In this document: positions 42,656-51,188 of the stretch, one piece after another
How the letters are laid out: the number at the start of each line of letters is the position of its first letter
How positions within the stretch are numbered: position 1 is the stretch's first letter
NCBI RefSeq assembly: GCF_002101785.1
Contig: NZ_LQPJ01000102.1
Span: 62,001 to 126,000 of the forward strand
DNA from: Mycobacterium palustre
GTDB taxonomy: Bacteria; Actinomycetota; Actinomycetes; Mycobacteriales; Mycobacteriaceae
Length of the DNA stretch: 64,000 nucleotides
Direction of reading: 5' to 3'
Program-made: the position numbers and the translations under genes
Notes under the pieces: model-generated
What the model was told of the DNA's origin: nothing
Database searches by the model: none
Seen by the model: only the letters and a program-made list of their open reading frames with translations

Positions 42656-43636
42656 GTGACCGAAGAACGTGATTTGCTCCGCGAGACGGTGCGTGGACTG
42701 GTCACCAAGCATGCCGGGCCCAAAGCGGTGCGCGACGCGATCGCCTCCGAGCGGGGCTACGACGAGTCGCTGTGGAAGCTGCTTTGCGAACAGGTCGGTG
42801 TCGCGGCCCTGCTCGTGCCGGAAGAGTTCGGTGGCGCCGGGGGTGACCTGGCCGACGCCGCGACCGTACTGGCCGAGCTGGCCAGAGGCTTGGTGCCCAG
42901 TCCGCTGCTCGGTACCACCCTCGCGGAGCTCGCGCTGTCGGCGTCCGACGATCCCGACGCCGACACCCTGGCTCGCCTGGCCGAAGGTACCGCGATCGGC
43001 GCGGTCGTGTTCGACGCCGATGCGGGCCGGCGCGAAGAGCAGCGGGCTGTCGACTATGTGGTCAACGGCGATGTCGCCGACGTGGTCGTCGCGGTCGGCG
43101 ACGGCCGCCTCACCAGGTGGACAACCTTCCTATCGGAGCCGCTCGCCACGATGGATCCCACCCGGCGGTTGGGACGGGTGACGCCTAGGAGCACAACGCC
43201 TTTGGGCACCGACCCGGGGATTGCCGACATCGCGGCGATCCTGGTGGCTGCCGAACAGATCGGCGCCGCCGGACGTTGCCTTGAACTCACCGTCGAGTAC
43301 ACAAAACAGCGGTTTCAGTTCGGCCGCCCGATCGGCAGTTTCCAAGCGCTCAAGCATCGAATGGCCGACCTATTCGTCAAGCTTGCCGCCGCGCGGGCGG
43401 TCGTCGACGACGCGCTGGCCGAACCGTCGCCAACGGCGGCCGCGCTGGCCCGGTTCATCGCGACCGAAGCGTTCAGCGCGACGGCCGCCGAAGCGGTGCA
43501 AATGCACGGCGGGATCGCGATCACGTGGGAGCACGACATCCAGCTGTACTTCAAGCGCGCGCATTCCAGCGCACAGCTGTTGGGCCCGGCGCGCCACCAC
43601 CTGCGTCGGCTTGAGCGGGAAGTGCTGGGTAACTAA
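42656..43636 (+). CDS. Acyl-CoA dehydrogenase, short partner subunit
   Basis: 326 residues from GTG 42656. LLVPEEFGGAGGDLADAATVLAELARGLVP and the C-terminal QFGRPIGSFQALKHRMADLFVKLAAARAVV and AVQMHGGIAITWEHDIQLYFKRA are ACAD-specific. It lacks about 60 residues and the usual flavin-binding SEPGAGSD segment of the middle domain. In the mycobacterial FadE28-FadE29-type heteromers one subunit shares such loss, so a non-FAD-binding partner is the best reading. Divergent from the larger ACAD; product of one regulatory region. No downstream partner in this direction. Confidence 0.9.
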   Translation: MTEERDLLRETVRGLVTKHAGPKAVRDAIASERGYDESLWKLLCEQVGVAALLVPEEFGGAGGDLADAATVLAELARGLVPSPLLGTTLAELALSASDDPDADTLARLAEGTAIGAVVFDADAGRREEQRAVDYVVNGDVADVVVAVGDGRLTRWTTFLSEPLATMDPTRRLGRVTPRSTTPLGTDPGIADIAAILVAAEQIGAAGRCLELTVEYTKQRFQFGRPIGSFQALKHRMADLFVKLAAARAVVDDALAEPSPTAAALARFIATEAFSATAAEAVQMHGGIAITWEHDIQLYFKRAHSSAQLLGPARHHLRRLEREVLGN

Positions 43637-43876
43637 CGATGCTCGCCACAGTGATGGTTGAACCTTTTGGTCTTCGTTCGGGCCCCTCAGCATTTCAAGG
43701 CATCAAATCAGGCTCAGGAGCATTCTGTGGCTGCCTTTGCGGGAGGCTGATCGCTGACTCGCAATTCGCCCAGATGTAGTGCCACCACCACCCCCGTTGC
43801 CGGAGATTCTCATCACCCTCAAGCCTAAGTAATGCTGGCTGGCGGCGTCGGGCCACCAGCCAATGTCAGGCCACTC

Positions 43877-43887
43877 GGTAAGCTACC
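43877..43887. promoter_or_regulatory. Leaderless promoter inside a dyad, TetR twin 2
   Basis: GGTAAGCTACC, three bases before GTG 43891, identical to the site of twin 1. TAAGCT is a TANNNT -10 box at the right distance (6 bases) for a transcript beginning with the start codon. Confidence 0.55.
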
Positions 43888-43890
43888 TGA

Positions 43891-44667
43891 GTGCCAAGAG
43901 ATGGCGGTCCAACCCGGGAGAAGTTGCTAGACGCTGCGCTCAAGCTTTGGGCGGTGCGGGGGTTGGAGGGCACGACGCTGGCTGACATCAACGAAGCCGC
44001 CGGTCAGCGCAACACCTCGGCCATCCAATATCACTTCGAGGGCCGCGATGGCCTTATCCGTGCGATCTATCAGCGGTTCGTGCCGCGCGTTATCGCACAT
44101 CATGAGGAGCTGCTCGAACGGGCGAGAACGTCGAAACGGGTGCGGCCCGCGGCGGAGGCAATCGTGCTGCCCCTGGGCAGACTGCTTACAGGTGATTGGC
44201 GCGATCGCGCGTTTGTAGAACTGTTCGCCGAGATGTTCGCCGGGACTCAGATAACTGATCCTCAGTGGACCGATTTGCTGGGTGTGTATCTGGTTCGCCG
44301 GAATGGTGAGGGGGTTATTGGCGAAGCGGAGGCTTTGCTTCTTGATCGCATCCCGCCGTTGCCGGCTCCGCTCGCGAACATGCGACTGAGCGTTGCCAGC
44401 CATTTCGTTTCCCGCTCATTGGCTGATTTCGCCCGGCATTGGGACAAATACGGCCCACGGCGATCGGACGACCCACAACTGTTCATCTCCAATTTGGTGG
44501 ACATGTTCATCGCGACGTTGACCGCGCCGGTCTCGGCAAGCACTTCGGCAGTGCTCGCCACGGTCGACGACAAGCCTGGCCGCGGTACTCACGCTCTTCC
44601 CGCGCGCGCCCACCGCCCAAGGAAGCGGCCTGGAACACGCGTCCGCATTAGCGCTGAGTCTCATTGA
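43891..44667 (+). CDS. TetR family regulator, twin 2
   Basis: 258 residues from GTG 43891. Residues 1-65 (HTH) are identical to twin 1 at 25402-26169, and DNA similarity extends about 14 bases upstream of the start. Later differences are concentrated in residues 66-80 and 125-170, as expected when the effector pocket changes. The last 40 residues are unrelated. It lies between the ACAD gene and an acyl-CoA ligase in the same direction. It could have the same operator but another inducer. Confidence 0.94.
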   Translation: MPRDGGPTREKLLDAALKLWAVRGLEGTTLADINEAAGQRNTSAIQYHFEGRDGLIRAIYQRFVPRVIAHHEELLERARTSKRVRPAAEAIVLPLGRLLTGDWRDRAFVELFAEMFAGTQITDPQWTDLLGVYLVRRNGEGVIGEAEALLLDRIPPLPAPLANMRLSVASHFVSRSLADFARHWDKYGPRRSDDPQLFISNLVDMFIATLTAPVSASTSAVLATVDDKPGRGTHALPARAHRPRKRPGTRVRISAESH

Positions 44668-44928
44668 CGCGGGTTCACCGTCCGCCGGCCTGATGGCCAG
44701 GATGTCGGACACCGATCTGGCCAGTGTCGAAGTTCGGGACGTTCACCGCTTCGAGTACGCTGACATCAAGGCCTCGACACCGCGATTGTCGTTTGTCGCC
44801 GAATGGCATAGCGAGGGTGGTGGCGGCGGTTTCGAAGACTGGGCCAAGGGGCTCGGCGAGTACTTGCGCGCGTTGTGCGTCGACACCGAGAGAAGCCGAT
44901 GTCATTGCACCGCCGGACCGGTCGCGGC
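44668..44928. other. Intergenic region, possible gene remnant
   Basis: The plus strand gives an open stretch MARMSDTDLASVEVRDVHRF...STPRLSFVAEWHSEGGGGGF with no family I recognise, running into the 3' end of the next gene on the other strand. It may be a truncated gene; evidence is weak. Confidence 0.35.
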
Positions 44929-45240
44929 TCACCCGGCCGAAGTTCGGGTGCCCTCGATCTCTCCGGTGCCGAGCCTGCTCGACATCTGCCCGCGGATGCT
45001 GTCACCGTCGACCTTGGCGGTGCACTTCCCGGTCATAAACCACGGCGCCTTGAGTTTCACGCTCCATGCGATGTCGTTCCCATCGGCTTGTACATCGCGC
45101 AGGGGCATGTCGCCAAGCGGGGGCACGGTGATGACGCCACCGATGCCGTCGTCGCTCTCCTCAATGCGGAGCGTTCCCTCCTGAGCCCCCATCGGCGTGG
45201 TCATTTTGATGGTCCAGAATCCAACGGCGTTACAGCTCAC
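44929..45240 (-). CDS. Small beta-rich protein, unknown
   Basis: 103 residues from GTG 45240 (AAGGGAACCTC upstream). Reading FWTIKMTTPMGAQEGTLRIEESDDGIGGVITVPP...VKLKAPWFMTGKCTAKVDGDSIRGQMSSR suggests alternating strands and turns, with repeated short I/T/V strands, in the style of a small calycin- or lipocalin-like binding fold. I do not recognise a family. The preceding dyad at 45345-45369 matches the CocE operon dyad, so the two may be coregulated. It is convergent with TetR twin 2 and divergent from the ligase. Confidence 0.6.
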   Translation of the reverse strand: MSCNAVGFWTIKMTTPMGAQEGTLRIEESDDGIGGVITVPPLGDMPLRDVQADGNDIAWSVKLKAPWFMTGKCTAKVDGDSIRGQMSSRLGTGEIEGTRTSAG

Positions 45241-45543
45241 GAGGTTCCCTTTCGGCGTTGGTACGGGGCGGGTGGATGGTGTGGTTCCGGCGCGTCGATT
45301 GTCTTGGCGACCGCAGTGATGCGGCAGCGGCCGCCGCCCAAGAATATAGTAATGGGACACGGTTATATAGTCATGGTCAATCCTTAGTTCAAGTGGGCCG
45401 GCTTCTTCTGCCATGGCAGCCGGCTCTAGGCAGCGAGGGAGCACCGCTATGAGCGCGCCGTTTGAAGTCGGTTGGTCTCGGGCCCGGCAAATGCGCCGCG
45501 ACGCGGCGGTCACGGGCTATCTCCACGGCCGCCCGGTGGCTCG
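45241..45543. other. Divergent regulatory region
   Basis: 303 bases between the 45240 gene and the ligase at 45544. It carries the dyad at 45345-45369. No gene is supported; the in-frame extension of the ligase to 45472 has no family match. Confidence 0.6.
45345..45369. promoter_or_regulatory. Dyad operator candidate shared with CocE operon
   Basis: The 25 bases begin TATAGTAATGGG and end GGTTATATA, TATA...TATA arms with TAA/TTA inside. The left arm is identical to that of 24528-24556. Confidence 0.5.
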
Positions 45544-47169
45544 ATGAAGTCCTACGATGCGGGTCCCACCGACGTGCCCTTGCTCGAAGAGACCATCGGC
45601 GCGAACCTCGAACGCATCGTCTCGGCGTACCCGGACAACGAAGCGCTGGTTGATGTCCCGGGTGGGCGGCGATGGACCTACCGCGAGTTCAATGCCGAAG
45701 TGGACGCCGCAGGAAAGGGTCTGATGGCCTTGGGCGTGGCAAAAGGCGATCGAGTTGGTGTCTGGGCGCCGAACTGCGCAGAGTGGACGATCGCGCAGTA
45801 TGCGGCCGCCAAGATCGGCGCCATCCTGGTTAACGTCAATCCCGCCTATCGCACCCATGAACTTCGATACGTGCTCAATCAGGCTGGCGTCGGCACCTTG
45901 ATCAGCGCGTCGGCTTTCAAGACATCCAACTATGCAGAGATGCTCGACGAGGTGCTCGACGAGCTGCCGTCATTGCGCCATGTGGTTTTCCTGGACACGG
46001 GCGACTGGCAGGGCCTGCTCACGGCAGGTCGGAGCATCTCCGATGGCGATTTGCGTGACCGGATGGCCGGTCTGCGGCCACACGAGCCGGTAAATATCCA
46101 ATATACGTCGGGGACAACGGGTTTCCCCAAAGGCGCGACCCTTTCGCATCGCAACATCCTGAACAACGGCTATTTCGTGACGGAGCTGATCAAGCTAGGC
46201 CCGGATGATCGGCTGTGCATTCCCGTGCCGTTTTACCACTGCTTCGGCATGGTGATGGGCAATCTTGGATGCACGACGCACGGCGCGACCATGGTGATAC
46301 CGGCGCCCGGTTTCGACGCCGGGACGACCTTGGAAGTCGTTGAGAAGGAGCGCTGCACGGCGGTCTACGGTGTCCCGACGATGTTCATCTCGATGCTGGC
46401 GCACCCCGATTTCGCGCAGCACAGTTTTTCGTTCCTACGCACCGGGATCATGGCGGGTTCCACCTGCCCGGTCGAGGTGATGAGACGCTGCATGAACGAG
46501 ATGCACATGGCCGACGTTGCGATCGCCTACGGCATGACCGAAACGTCGCCCGTCTCGTGCCAGACGCTTATCGACGACGATCTCGAAAGGCGGACAACGA
46601 CAATCGGGCGTGCTCACCCGCATGTCGAGGTTAAAATCGTCGACCCCGGAACCGGCGTGATTGCCGAACGCGGACAGGCGGGCGAGTTTTGCACGCGCGG
46701 ATACTCGGTGATGCTGGGCTATTGGGAAGACGAGGCCAAGACCCGCGAGGTGATCGATGCGGACGGGTGGATGCACACCGGCGACCTGGCCGTCATGCGG
46801 GAGGACGGCTACTGCCTTGTCGTCGGTCGCATAAAGGACATGGTGATTCGGGGCGGAGAGAACATCTATCCGCGGGAGATTGAAGAGTTCCTGTACACAC
46901 ACCCGGACATCGCGGACGCCCAGGTGATCGGCGTGCCGGACGATACATACGGGGAAGAAGTCTGCGCTTGGATCCGAATGAAGCCCGGCCGCCCGCCGCT
47001 GAGCGCCGATGCCGTTCGGGCTTTCGCCACCGGCAAACTGGCGCACTTCAAGATTCCCCGTTATGTATATGTCACCGACGAGTTTCCTATGACCGTCACT
47101 GGCAAGGTTCGCAAAATCGAGATGCGTAAACGCAGCATTGAACTGCTCGGTCTCGGCGACGCTCCTTGA
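45544..47169 (+). CDS. AMP-binding acyl-CoA synthetase (2)
   Basis: 541 residues from ATG 45544. [18 protein letters not shown] is the ATP P-loop motif, [10 protein letters not shown] motif A5, [17 protein letters not shown] motif A7, [23 protein letters not shown] motif A8, and [12 protein letters not shown] contains the catalytic Lys of the C-terminal domain. It is a complete ANL ligase of the medium- and long-chain acyl-CoA synthetase type. It would activate carboxylic acids for the ACAD and MaoC set nearby. Plus strand; DUF3500 copy 2 follows 420 bases later. Confidence 0.95.
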   Translation: MKSYDAGPTDVPLLEETIGANLERIVSAYPDNEALVDVPGGRRWTYREFNAEVDAAGKGLMALGVAKGDRVGVWAPNCAEWTIAQYAAAKIGAILVNVNPAYRTHELRYVLNQAGVGTLISASAFKTSNYAEMLDEVLDELPSLRHVVFLDTGDWQGLLTAGRSISDGDLRDRMAGLRPHEPVNIQYTSGTTGFPKGATLSHRNILNNGYFVTELIKLGPDDRLCIPVPFYHCFGMVMGNLGCTTHGATMVIPAPGFDAGTTLEVVEKERCTAVYGVPTMFISMLAHPDFAQHSFSFLRTGIMAGSTCPVEVMRRCMNEMHMADVAIAYGMTETSPVSCQTLIDDDLERRTTTIGRAHPHVEVKIVDPGTGVIAERGQAGEFCTRGYSVMLGYWEDEAKTREVIDADGWMHTGDLAVMREDGYCLVVGRIKDMVIRGGENIYPREIEEFLYTHPDIADAQVIGVPDDTYGEEVCAWIRMKPGRPPLSADAVRAFATGKLAHFKIPRYVYVTDEFPMTVTGKVRKIEMRKRSIELLGLGDAP

Positions 47170-47590
47170 CAACTCCGGCACGTCGCAACGAATGTTTGTG
47201 GCGGCTTATCCTTCATCGGGTGGTCGCCCGTCGCCGCCTTCGGTGGCCGGATCATGTCGCGCGAGGGCGAGACCGGCTGCAGCAACCGCCTCCGGCCGGA
47301 CGTGGACGACATTGCAATATTAGCGATCACTAATGTAGGGTCGTGAACCAAACCCGTTCCCCTTGCCTGCAGTACTTCAGACACGTATCAGAGCTTGACA
47401 TGGACCCCGACGAATACGACGCAACTGACGCCACACGGTGTGGAATCAGCTGGCCAGCTCGCCATCCGTCGCGCCAACCTGCAGTTACGCTGTCAGCCGC
47501 TGCCCAACCCCGCGGGCAAGGCTCGTCTTGCACCGAGAAGGCATACATTCGCCGAGATTCCACCTCGCCTGGAAGGACACACCACACAAG
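47170..47590. other. Intergenic region with operator
   Basis: 421 bases between the ligase and DUF3500 copy 2. No gene is supported. The TTAG-type palindrome is at 47320-47333; an open frame from 47343 lacks family similarity and shows low-complexity codons. Confidence 0.6.
47320..47333. promoter_or_regulatory. TTAG-type operator candidate upstream of DUF3500 copy 2
   Basis: TTAGCGATCACTAA, 258 bases before ATG 47591 and farther out than the other sites. It links this locus to the regulon of region 1. Confidence 0.55.
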
Positions 47591-48844
47591 ATGACGGCCG
47601 ACTTCCGTAATCATTTGCTCCCCCCGGACCACCCCCGAGTGGCGGGGCTTGGTCACCTCGACGCTGTCAGCTTCACCGACGCGGCGTTCGACGCTCCATT
47701 CATCGGCGACGTACTACGGGGCTGGCAAAAAGCTTTTCGTGAGGGCAGCTTCCGCGGTGTTACCAGCGACGGATCGGTCATTCCGGGGCTGTTCGAACCG
47801 GGCGCTGACGAAGGAGCACCGGTGGCGCAGGCGGTGAGTGCGGCCAATGACCTGCTCAACAAGTTATCGCCGCAAGCCCGCGATCAGCTGAACCACCCTC
47901 TTGACAGCAGAGTGTGGCGCGCGTGGTTCAACCCAGAGTTCTATATCAACCGCTACGGGCTTCGGCTGGAGGAGCAAGATCCCGCCATCCGCGAGCTGGC
48001 GCTTGCCGTCATCGAGGCGAGCCTGAGTGAAAAGGGCTACGGCCTGATTCGCAACATCATGCGGACAAATAAGTTCCTCGGCGACCTCGTCGGCCTGCCG
48101 AAGATCATGAACGAAAACAGTTACAACATCAACCTTTTCGGGGAGCCTTCGACCGAAGCTCCCTGGGGGTGGAACTTCTACGGGCACCACCTGTGCCTCA
48201 ACTGTCTTTTCATCGGTAACCAACAGGTGTTGACGCCAATCTTTTTCGGGGCCGAACCGAACGAGATCGATGAGGGGGAGTACGCCGGGACCGTTATCTT
48301 TTCCGAACAAGAGCAGGCTGGGGTGGCGTTCATGGAGTCGCTGCCGGCCGAGCTTGCCGAGCAAGCCATACTTTATCGGAGCACGCGCGATCCGAATATG
48401 CCGGCGGGACGGGTTGTACCGGGAGACGAGCTCCACTTAGGTGGAGCCTTCCAGAATAACCGGGTAATACCGTACGAGGGCTTGCCGATGAGCCGATGCA
48501 CCGCACAGCAGCAGGATTCGCTCGTGAAACTGGTCGAGTCGTTCCTGTCCTATCAGCCTGACGGACCGCGCGCTGCGCGGCTGGAGGAGGTGCGCCGTCA
48601 CCTCGACGAGACGTGGTTTTGTTGGATTGGCGGCACCCGTGCTCCCGAGCCGTTCTATTTCCGAATCCAGAGCCCGGTGATCTTCATCGAGTTCGACCAC
48701 CACGCGGGGATTTATCTGGCGAACACCGAACCCGAGCGATTCCACATCCACATAATCGTTCGTACTCCCAACGGCAACGATTACGGCGCAGAACTGGTCC
48801 GCCAAGCCACCGGTACGAAACATAGTCTTGAAGCGCTGCCGTAA
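47591..48844 (+). CDS. DUF3500 family protein (copy 2)
   Basis: 417 residues from ATG 47591, the start that matches the family N-terminus better than the in-frame GTG 47438. WGWNFYGHHLCLNCLFIGNQQ, GDELHLGGAFQNNRVIPYEG, RRHLDETWFCWIGG, FDHHAGIYLANTEPERFHIHIIVRTPNGNDYG are shared with copy 1 and the pseudogene. The middle contains a second His cluster. Function unknown, but its repeated presence with oxygenases suggests enzymatic use in the same pathway. It lacks the His-rich tail of copy 1. Confidence 0.88.
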   Translation: MTADFRNHLLPPDHPRVAGLGHLDAVSFTDAAFDAPFIGDVLRGWQKAFREGSFRGVTSDGSVIPGLFEPGADEGAPVAQAVSAANDLLNKLSPQARDQLNHPLDSRVWRAWFNPEFYINRYGLRLEEQDPAIRELALAVIEASLSEKGYGLIRNIMRTNKFLGDLVGLPKIMNENSYNINLFGEPSTEAPWGWNFYGHHLCLNCLFIGNQQVLTPIFFGAEPNEIDEGEYAGTVIFSEQEQAGVAFMESLPAELAEQAILYRSTRDPNMPAGRVVPGDELHLGGAFQNNRVIPYEGLPMSRCTAQQQDSLVKLVESFLSYQPDGPRAARLEEVRRHLDETWFCWIGGTRAPEPFYFRIQSPVIFIEFDHHAGIYLANTEPERFHIHIIVRTPNGNDYGAELVRQATGTKHSLEALP

Positions 48845-48847
48845 TCG

Positions 48848-49102
48848 GTGGCGGCAATACAAACGTTGGTCGCGCGTCGCGACGAGTGGATCATCAACGA
48901 TCGTGCCGCCGCTGGCCATTTTCGGCGCCCGCGCCCCGACTTGCCGGACGATGTCGACCCGTTCGCACGTGCGCTCCAGCGGTTTTCGGAAGCTCGGCCC
49001 ATACCAGCCGTCGGCGACCTGAGGTCCCGAGACACTGTGACGTCCGTCAGCGTCAACGGTGCCATTCCTCCGCTGCAGCCACGAGTTCAGCATGACTCGT
49101 AG
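48848..49102 (+). CDS. Short hypothetical frame after DUF3500
   Basis: 84 codons from GTG 48848, four bases after the DUF3500 stop. Residues HFRRPRPDLPDDVDPFARALQRF suggest a helical fragment, but no family or ribosome-binding site is recognised. It could be a short gene or the start of a truncated one. Confidence 0.3.
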   Translation: MAAIQTLVARRDEWIINDRAAAGHFRRPRPDLPDDVDPFARALQRFSEARPIPAVGDLRSRDTVTSVSVNGAIPPLQPRVQHDS

Positions 49103-49154
49103 GCGGCCGCACGCCCCGATAACGTGACTGCAGAGTAAGTCTCATGTTCAAGCC

Positions 49155-50291
49155 CTAATAAGAGCGCGGCAGCGCAAGTGTGTGTAGCGCCACGTAGTTG
49201 AGGATCATCTCCCGGCTCACCGGCGCAATTCGCAACAAGCGGGCGAGGCCCCAATACGGCAGCAATCCGTACTCCGCCGAAAGCCCGTTGCCGCCGTGCA
49301 ATTGGATGACGTGATCCACCGCTTCGATAGCTGCTTCCGCCGCCGCATACTTCGCCATGTTGGATGCTTCGCCCGCGGGATGCTGCTGGTCGAAGAGCCA
49401 GGCGGCCTTCGCGGTCATCATCGCGGCCAGTTCCACGTTGATCTTGGCTTGGGCCAGCGGGTGTGCAATCGCCTGATAAGCCCCGATCGGCGGCCCCCAC
49501 ACGGTTCGCTTGCGGGCGTAGTCGGCACCGCGCCCCACCGCGTAGCGCCCGATGCCAATACACACCGCGGCGCCGGTGATCCGTTCTGGGTTGAGTCCGT
49601 CGAATACCTGGCGGAAGCCCTCGTGCTCGGTACCGACCAAATTCGAAGATGGCAGCCGGACGTTGTCGAAATGCAGGGTGAACTGTTTTTCCGGAACGCT
49701 GATACCCACTGGCAGACGGTGTTTGATCAGTCCCGGTGTATCCGTGGGCACGATAAACAACGACAGCCGTTCGGGAGCGGTCCGGGTCACGACGATCAGC
49801 GCGTCGGCCTCGTCGACGCCGGAGATGTAGTACTTGGTGCCGTTGAGCAGATAGTCCCCATCGTCACGGACGGCGGTGGTGCTGACCTGCCTGGTGTTCG
49901 AGCCGGCGTTGGGTTCGGTGATCGCGAAGACGACCTTCGTCTCCCCGGACGCCATGCGCGGCAGCCATTCTCGGCGCTGTTCTTCGCTGCCGTGGCGCGC
50001 CAGCAGCTCACCGCAGATGGCGCTGGATACCAATAACAGCAGCAGGGGACATCCGTGGGCGGCGGTTTCTTCGCAGACGATCGCCAATTCGGCCATCCCG
50101 GCATCTCCGCCTCCGTACCGGGCGGGGAAGTTGATGCCGATGAAGCCGTGGCGGCCCAGGTCATGCCACAGCTCGGTGGTGGGTTCCCCGGCGGTCGCCC
50201 GTTCGGCGAAGTAGTCGGGACCGTATTTGCCGGTGACCGCGGCAACGGCCTTGCGCAGATCGTGATGTTCAGGGGCGTCGGTGAAGTCCAT
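49155..50291 (-). CDS. Acyl-CoA dehydrogenase (3)
   Basis: 378 residues. FIGINFPARYGGGDAGMAELAIVCEE, VVFAITEPNAGSNTRQVSTTA (FAD-binding), LNGTKYYISGVDEADALIVVTRT and a C-terminal AIEAVDHVIQLHGGNGLSAEYGLLPYWG are typical. EPNAGSN replaces EPGAGSD, a normal variation. It is the last gene of a minus-strand run with an MDMPI-like protein and the carboxylase pair, resembling branched-chain or acyclic-terpenoid catabolism clusters. Substrate unknown. Confidence 0.94.
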   Translation of the reverse strand: MDFTDAPEHHDLRKAVAAVTGKYGPDYFAERATAGEPTTELWHDLGRHGFIGINFPARYGGGDAGMAELAIVCEETAAHGCPLLLLLVSSAICGELLARHGSEEQRREWLPRMASGETKVVFAITEPNAGSNTRQVSTTAVRDDGDYLLNGTKYYISGVDEADALIVVTRTAPERLSLFIVPTDTPGLIKHRLPVGISVPEKQFTLHFDNVRLPSSNLVGTEHEGFRQVFDGLNPERITGAAVCIGIGRYAVGRGADYARKRTVWGPPIGAYQAIAHPLAQAKINVELAAMMTAKAAWLFDQQHPAGEASNMAKYAAAEAAIEAVDHVIQLHGGNGLSAEYGLLPYWGLARLLRIAPVSREMILNYVALHTLALPRSY

Positions 50292-50383
50292 CAGCCAACC
50301 AGCTTTCGGGGGTCGCGGTGTTCAGTGCGCACAGGCGGGCACGGACGGGCGCCGATGGGTTGCCGGGTGCGAACGAGATTGCG

Positions 50384-51169
50384 TCATCTCGGCACGGTGC
50401 GACGGCTGGGCGCACCGGCGAACGCCTGCGCGATGTCCAGCCAGCGCTTTGCGACAGCGCCCCGCACCGTGAGCGCTGTTTCCGTCCAGTGCCGGCGCTG
50501 GGTGACGGTGAGAACGAAATCCTGAGCGGGACCTTCGATTCGGTTATCCGAGTTATCCGGCCCCCAGGGCCACACCTCGCCCTCCGGGGAGTAGAGCTCG
50601 ATCCGGACGCGTTGGTCGGGTACGTCGATGCCATGGATGCTGTGGGCGAAGGCGAAAGTCGCGACCCCGAGGTGAGCGATGTTGCGCAGGCCGGGACTCG
50701 GTGGGTGGGGCATGGCAAGCGTGTCGTACACGTCTTGGCCGTGGGCCCACGTTTCCATCAGGCGTGCGGTGGCCGAGGATGCCACGCTCATGTCCGGACC
50801 GAACCACGGCAACCTTCTCGCGGGATCGTTTCCGGCGAAGGCTGTCAGCAACTGGGGGCGAGCCTCGACAAACCACTCGAGTATTTCCTTCGAAGTCTTC
50901 GTCCGGTATTCAGCCGCAATGCGATCGGGAAAGTTCATCCCGCCCGCCATGAGATCGTCGGCTTTCCGTCGGAAGCGCTCAGGATCGGAGAGGGCGAGCC
51001 GGGCGATGTCGTCGAAGAAGGCAAGGTGTGAAACTTGGTCCTGGATGTTCCATCCGGCCGCCGGTGTGGCCAAATTCCACTGCGTGGCGCTAAGCCCGCT
51101 CAAGCACGAGACGAGCTGTTCCGATTCGTGACGCAGGTCTGCCAGCAGGCCCGGATAATCGAGACCCAT
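50384..51169 (-). CDS. DinB/MDMPI-like TIGR03084 family protein
   Basis: 261 residues from ATG 51169; GGAGGGGC lies upstream, and the longer frame to 51208 would overlap the carboxylase gene. The N-terminal four-helix domain keeps a candidate metal triad: H48 in SHLAFFDD, E139 and H143 in ETWAHGQDVYD, the same spacing as the Zn site of mycothiol-dependent maleylpyruvate isomerase (H52, E144, H148). The C-terminal half, from about residue 160, has an SCP2-like beta domain. It may use mycothiol. It sits between the ACAD and carboxylase genes. Confidence 0.85.
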   Translation of the reverse strand: MGLDYPGLLADLRHESEQLVSCLSGLSATQWNLATPAAGWNIQDQVSHLAFFDDIARLALSDPERFRRKADDLMAGGMNFPDRIAAEYRTKTSKEILEWFVEARPQLLTAFAGNDPARRLPWFGPDMSVASSATARLMETWAHGQDVYDTLAMPHPPSPGLRNIAHLGVATFAFAHSIHGIDVPDQRVRIELYSPEGEVWPWGPDNSDNRIEGPAQDFVLTVTQRRHWTETALTVRGAVAKRWLDIAQAFAGAPSRRTVPR

Positions 51170-51188
51170 CAGCGCCCCTCCCGGAAGC

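Noticed and set aside
44693..45184. A plus-strand open frame over the small 44929-45240 gene
   Set aside because: Only its first 60 codons look protein-like, and the rest is antisense to the better-supported minus-strand gene.
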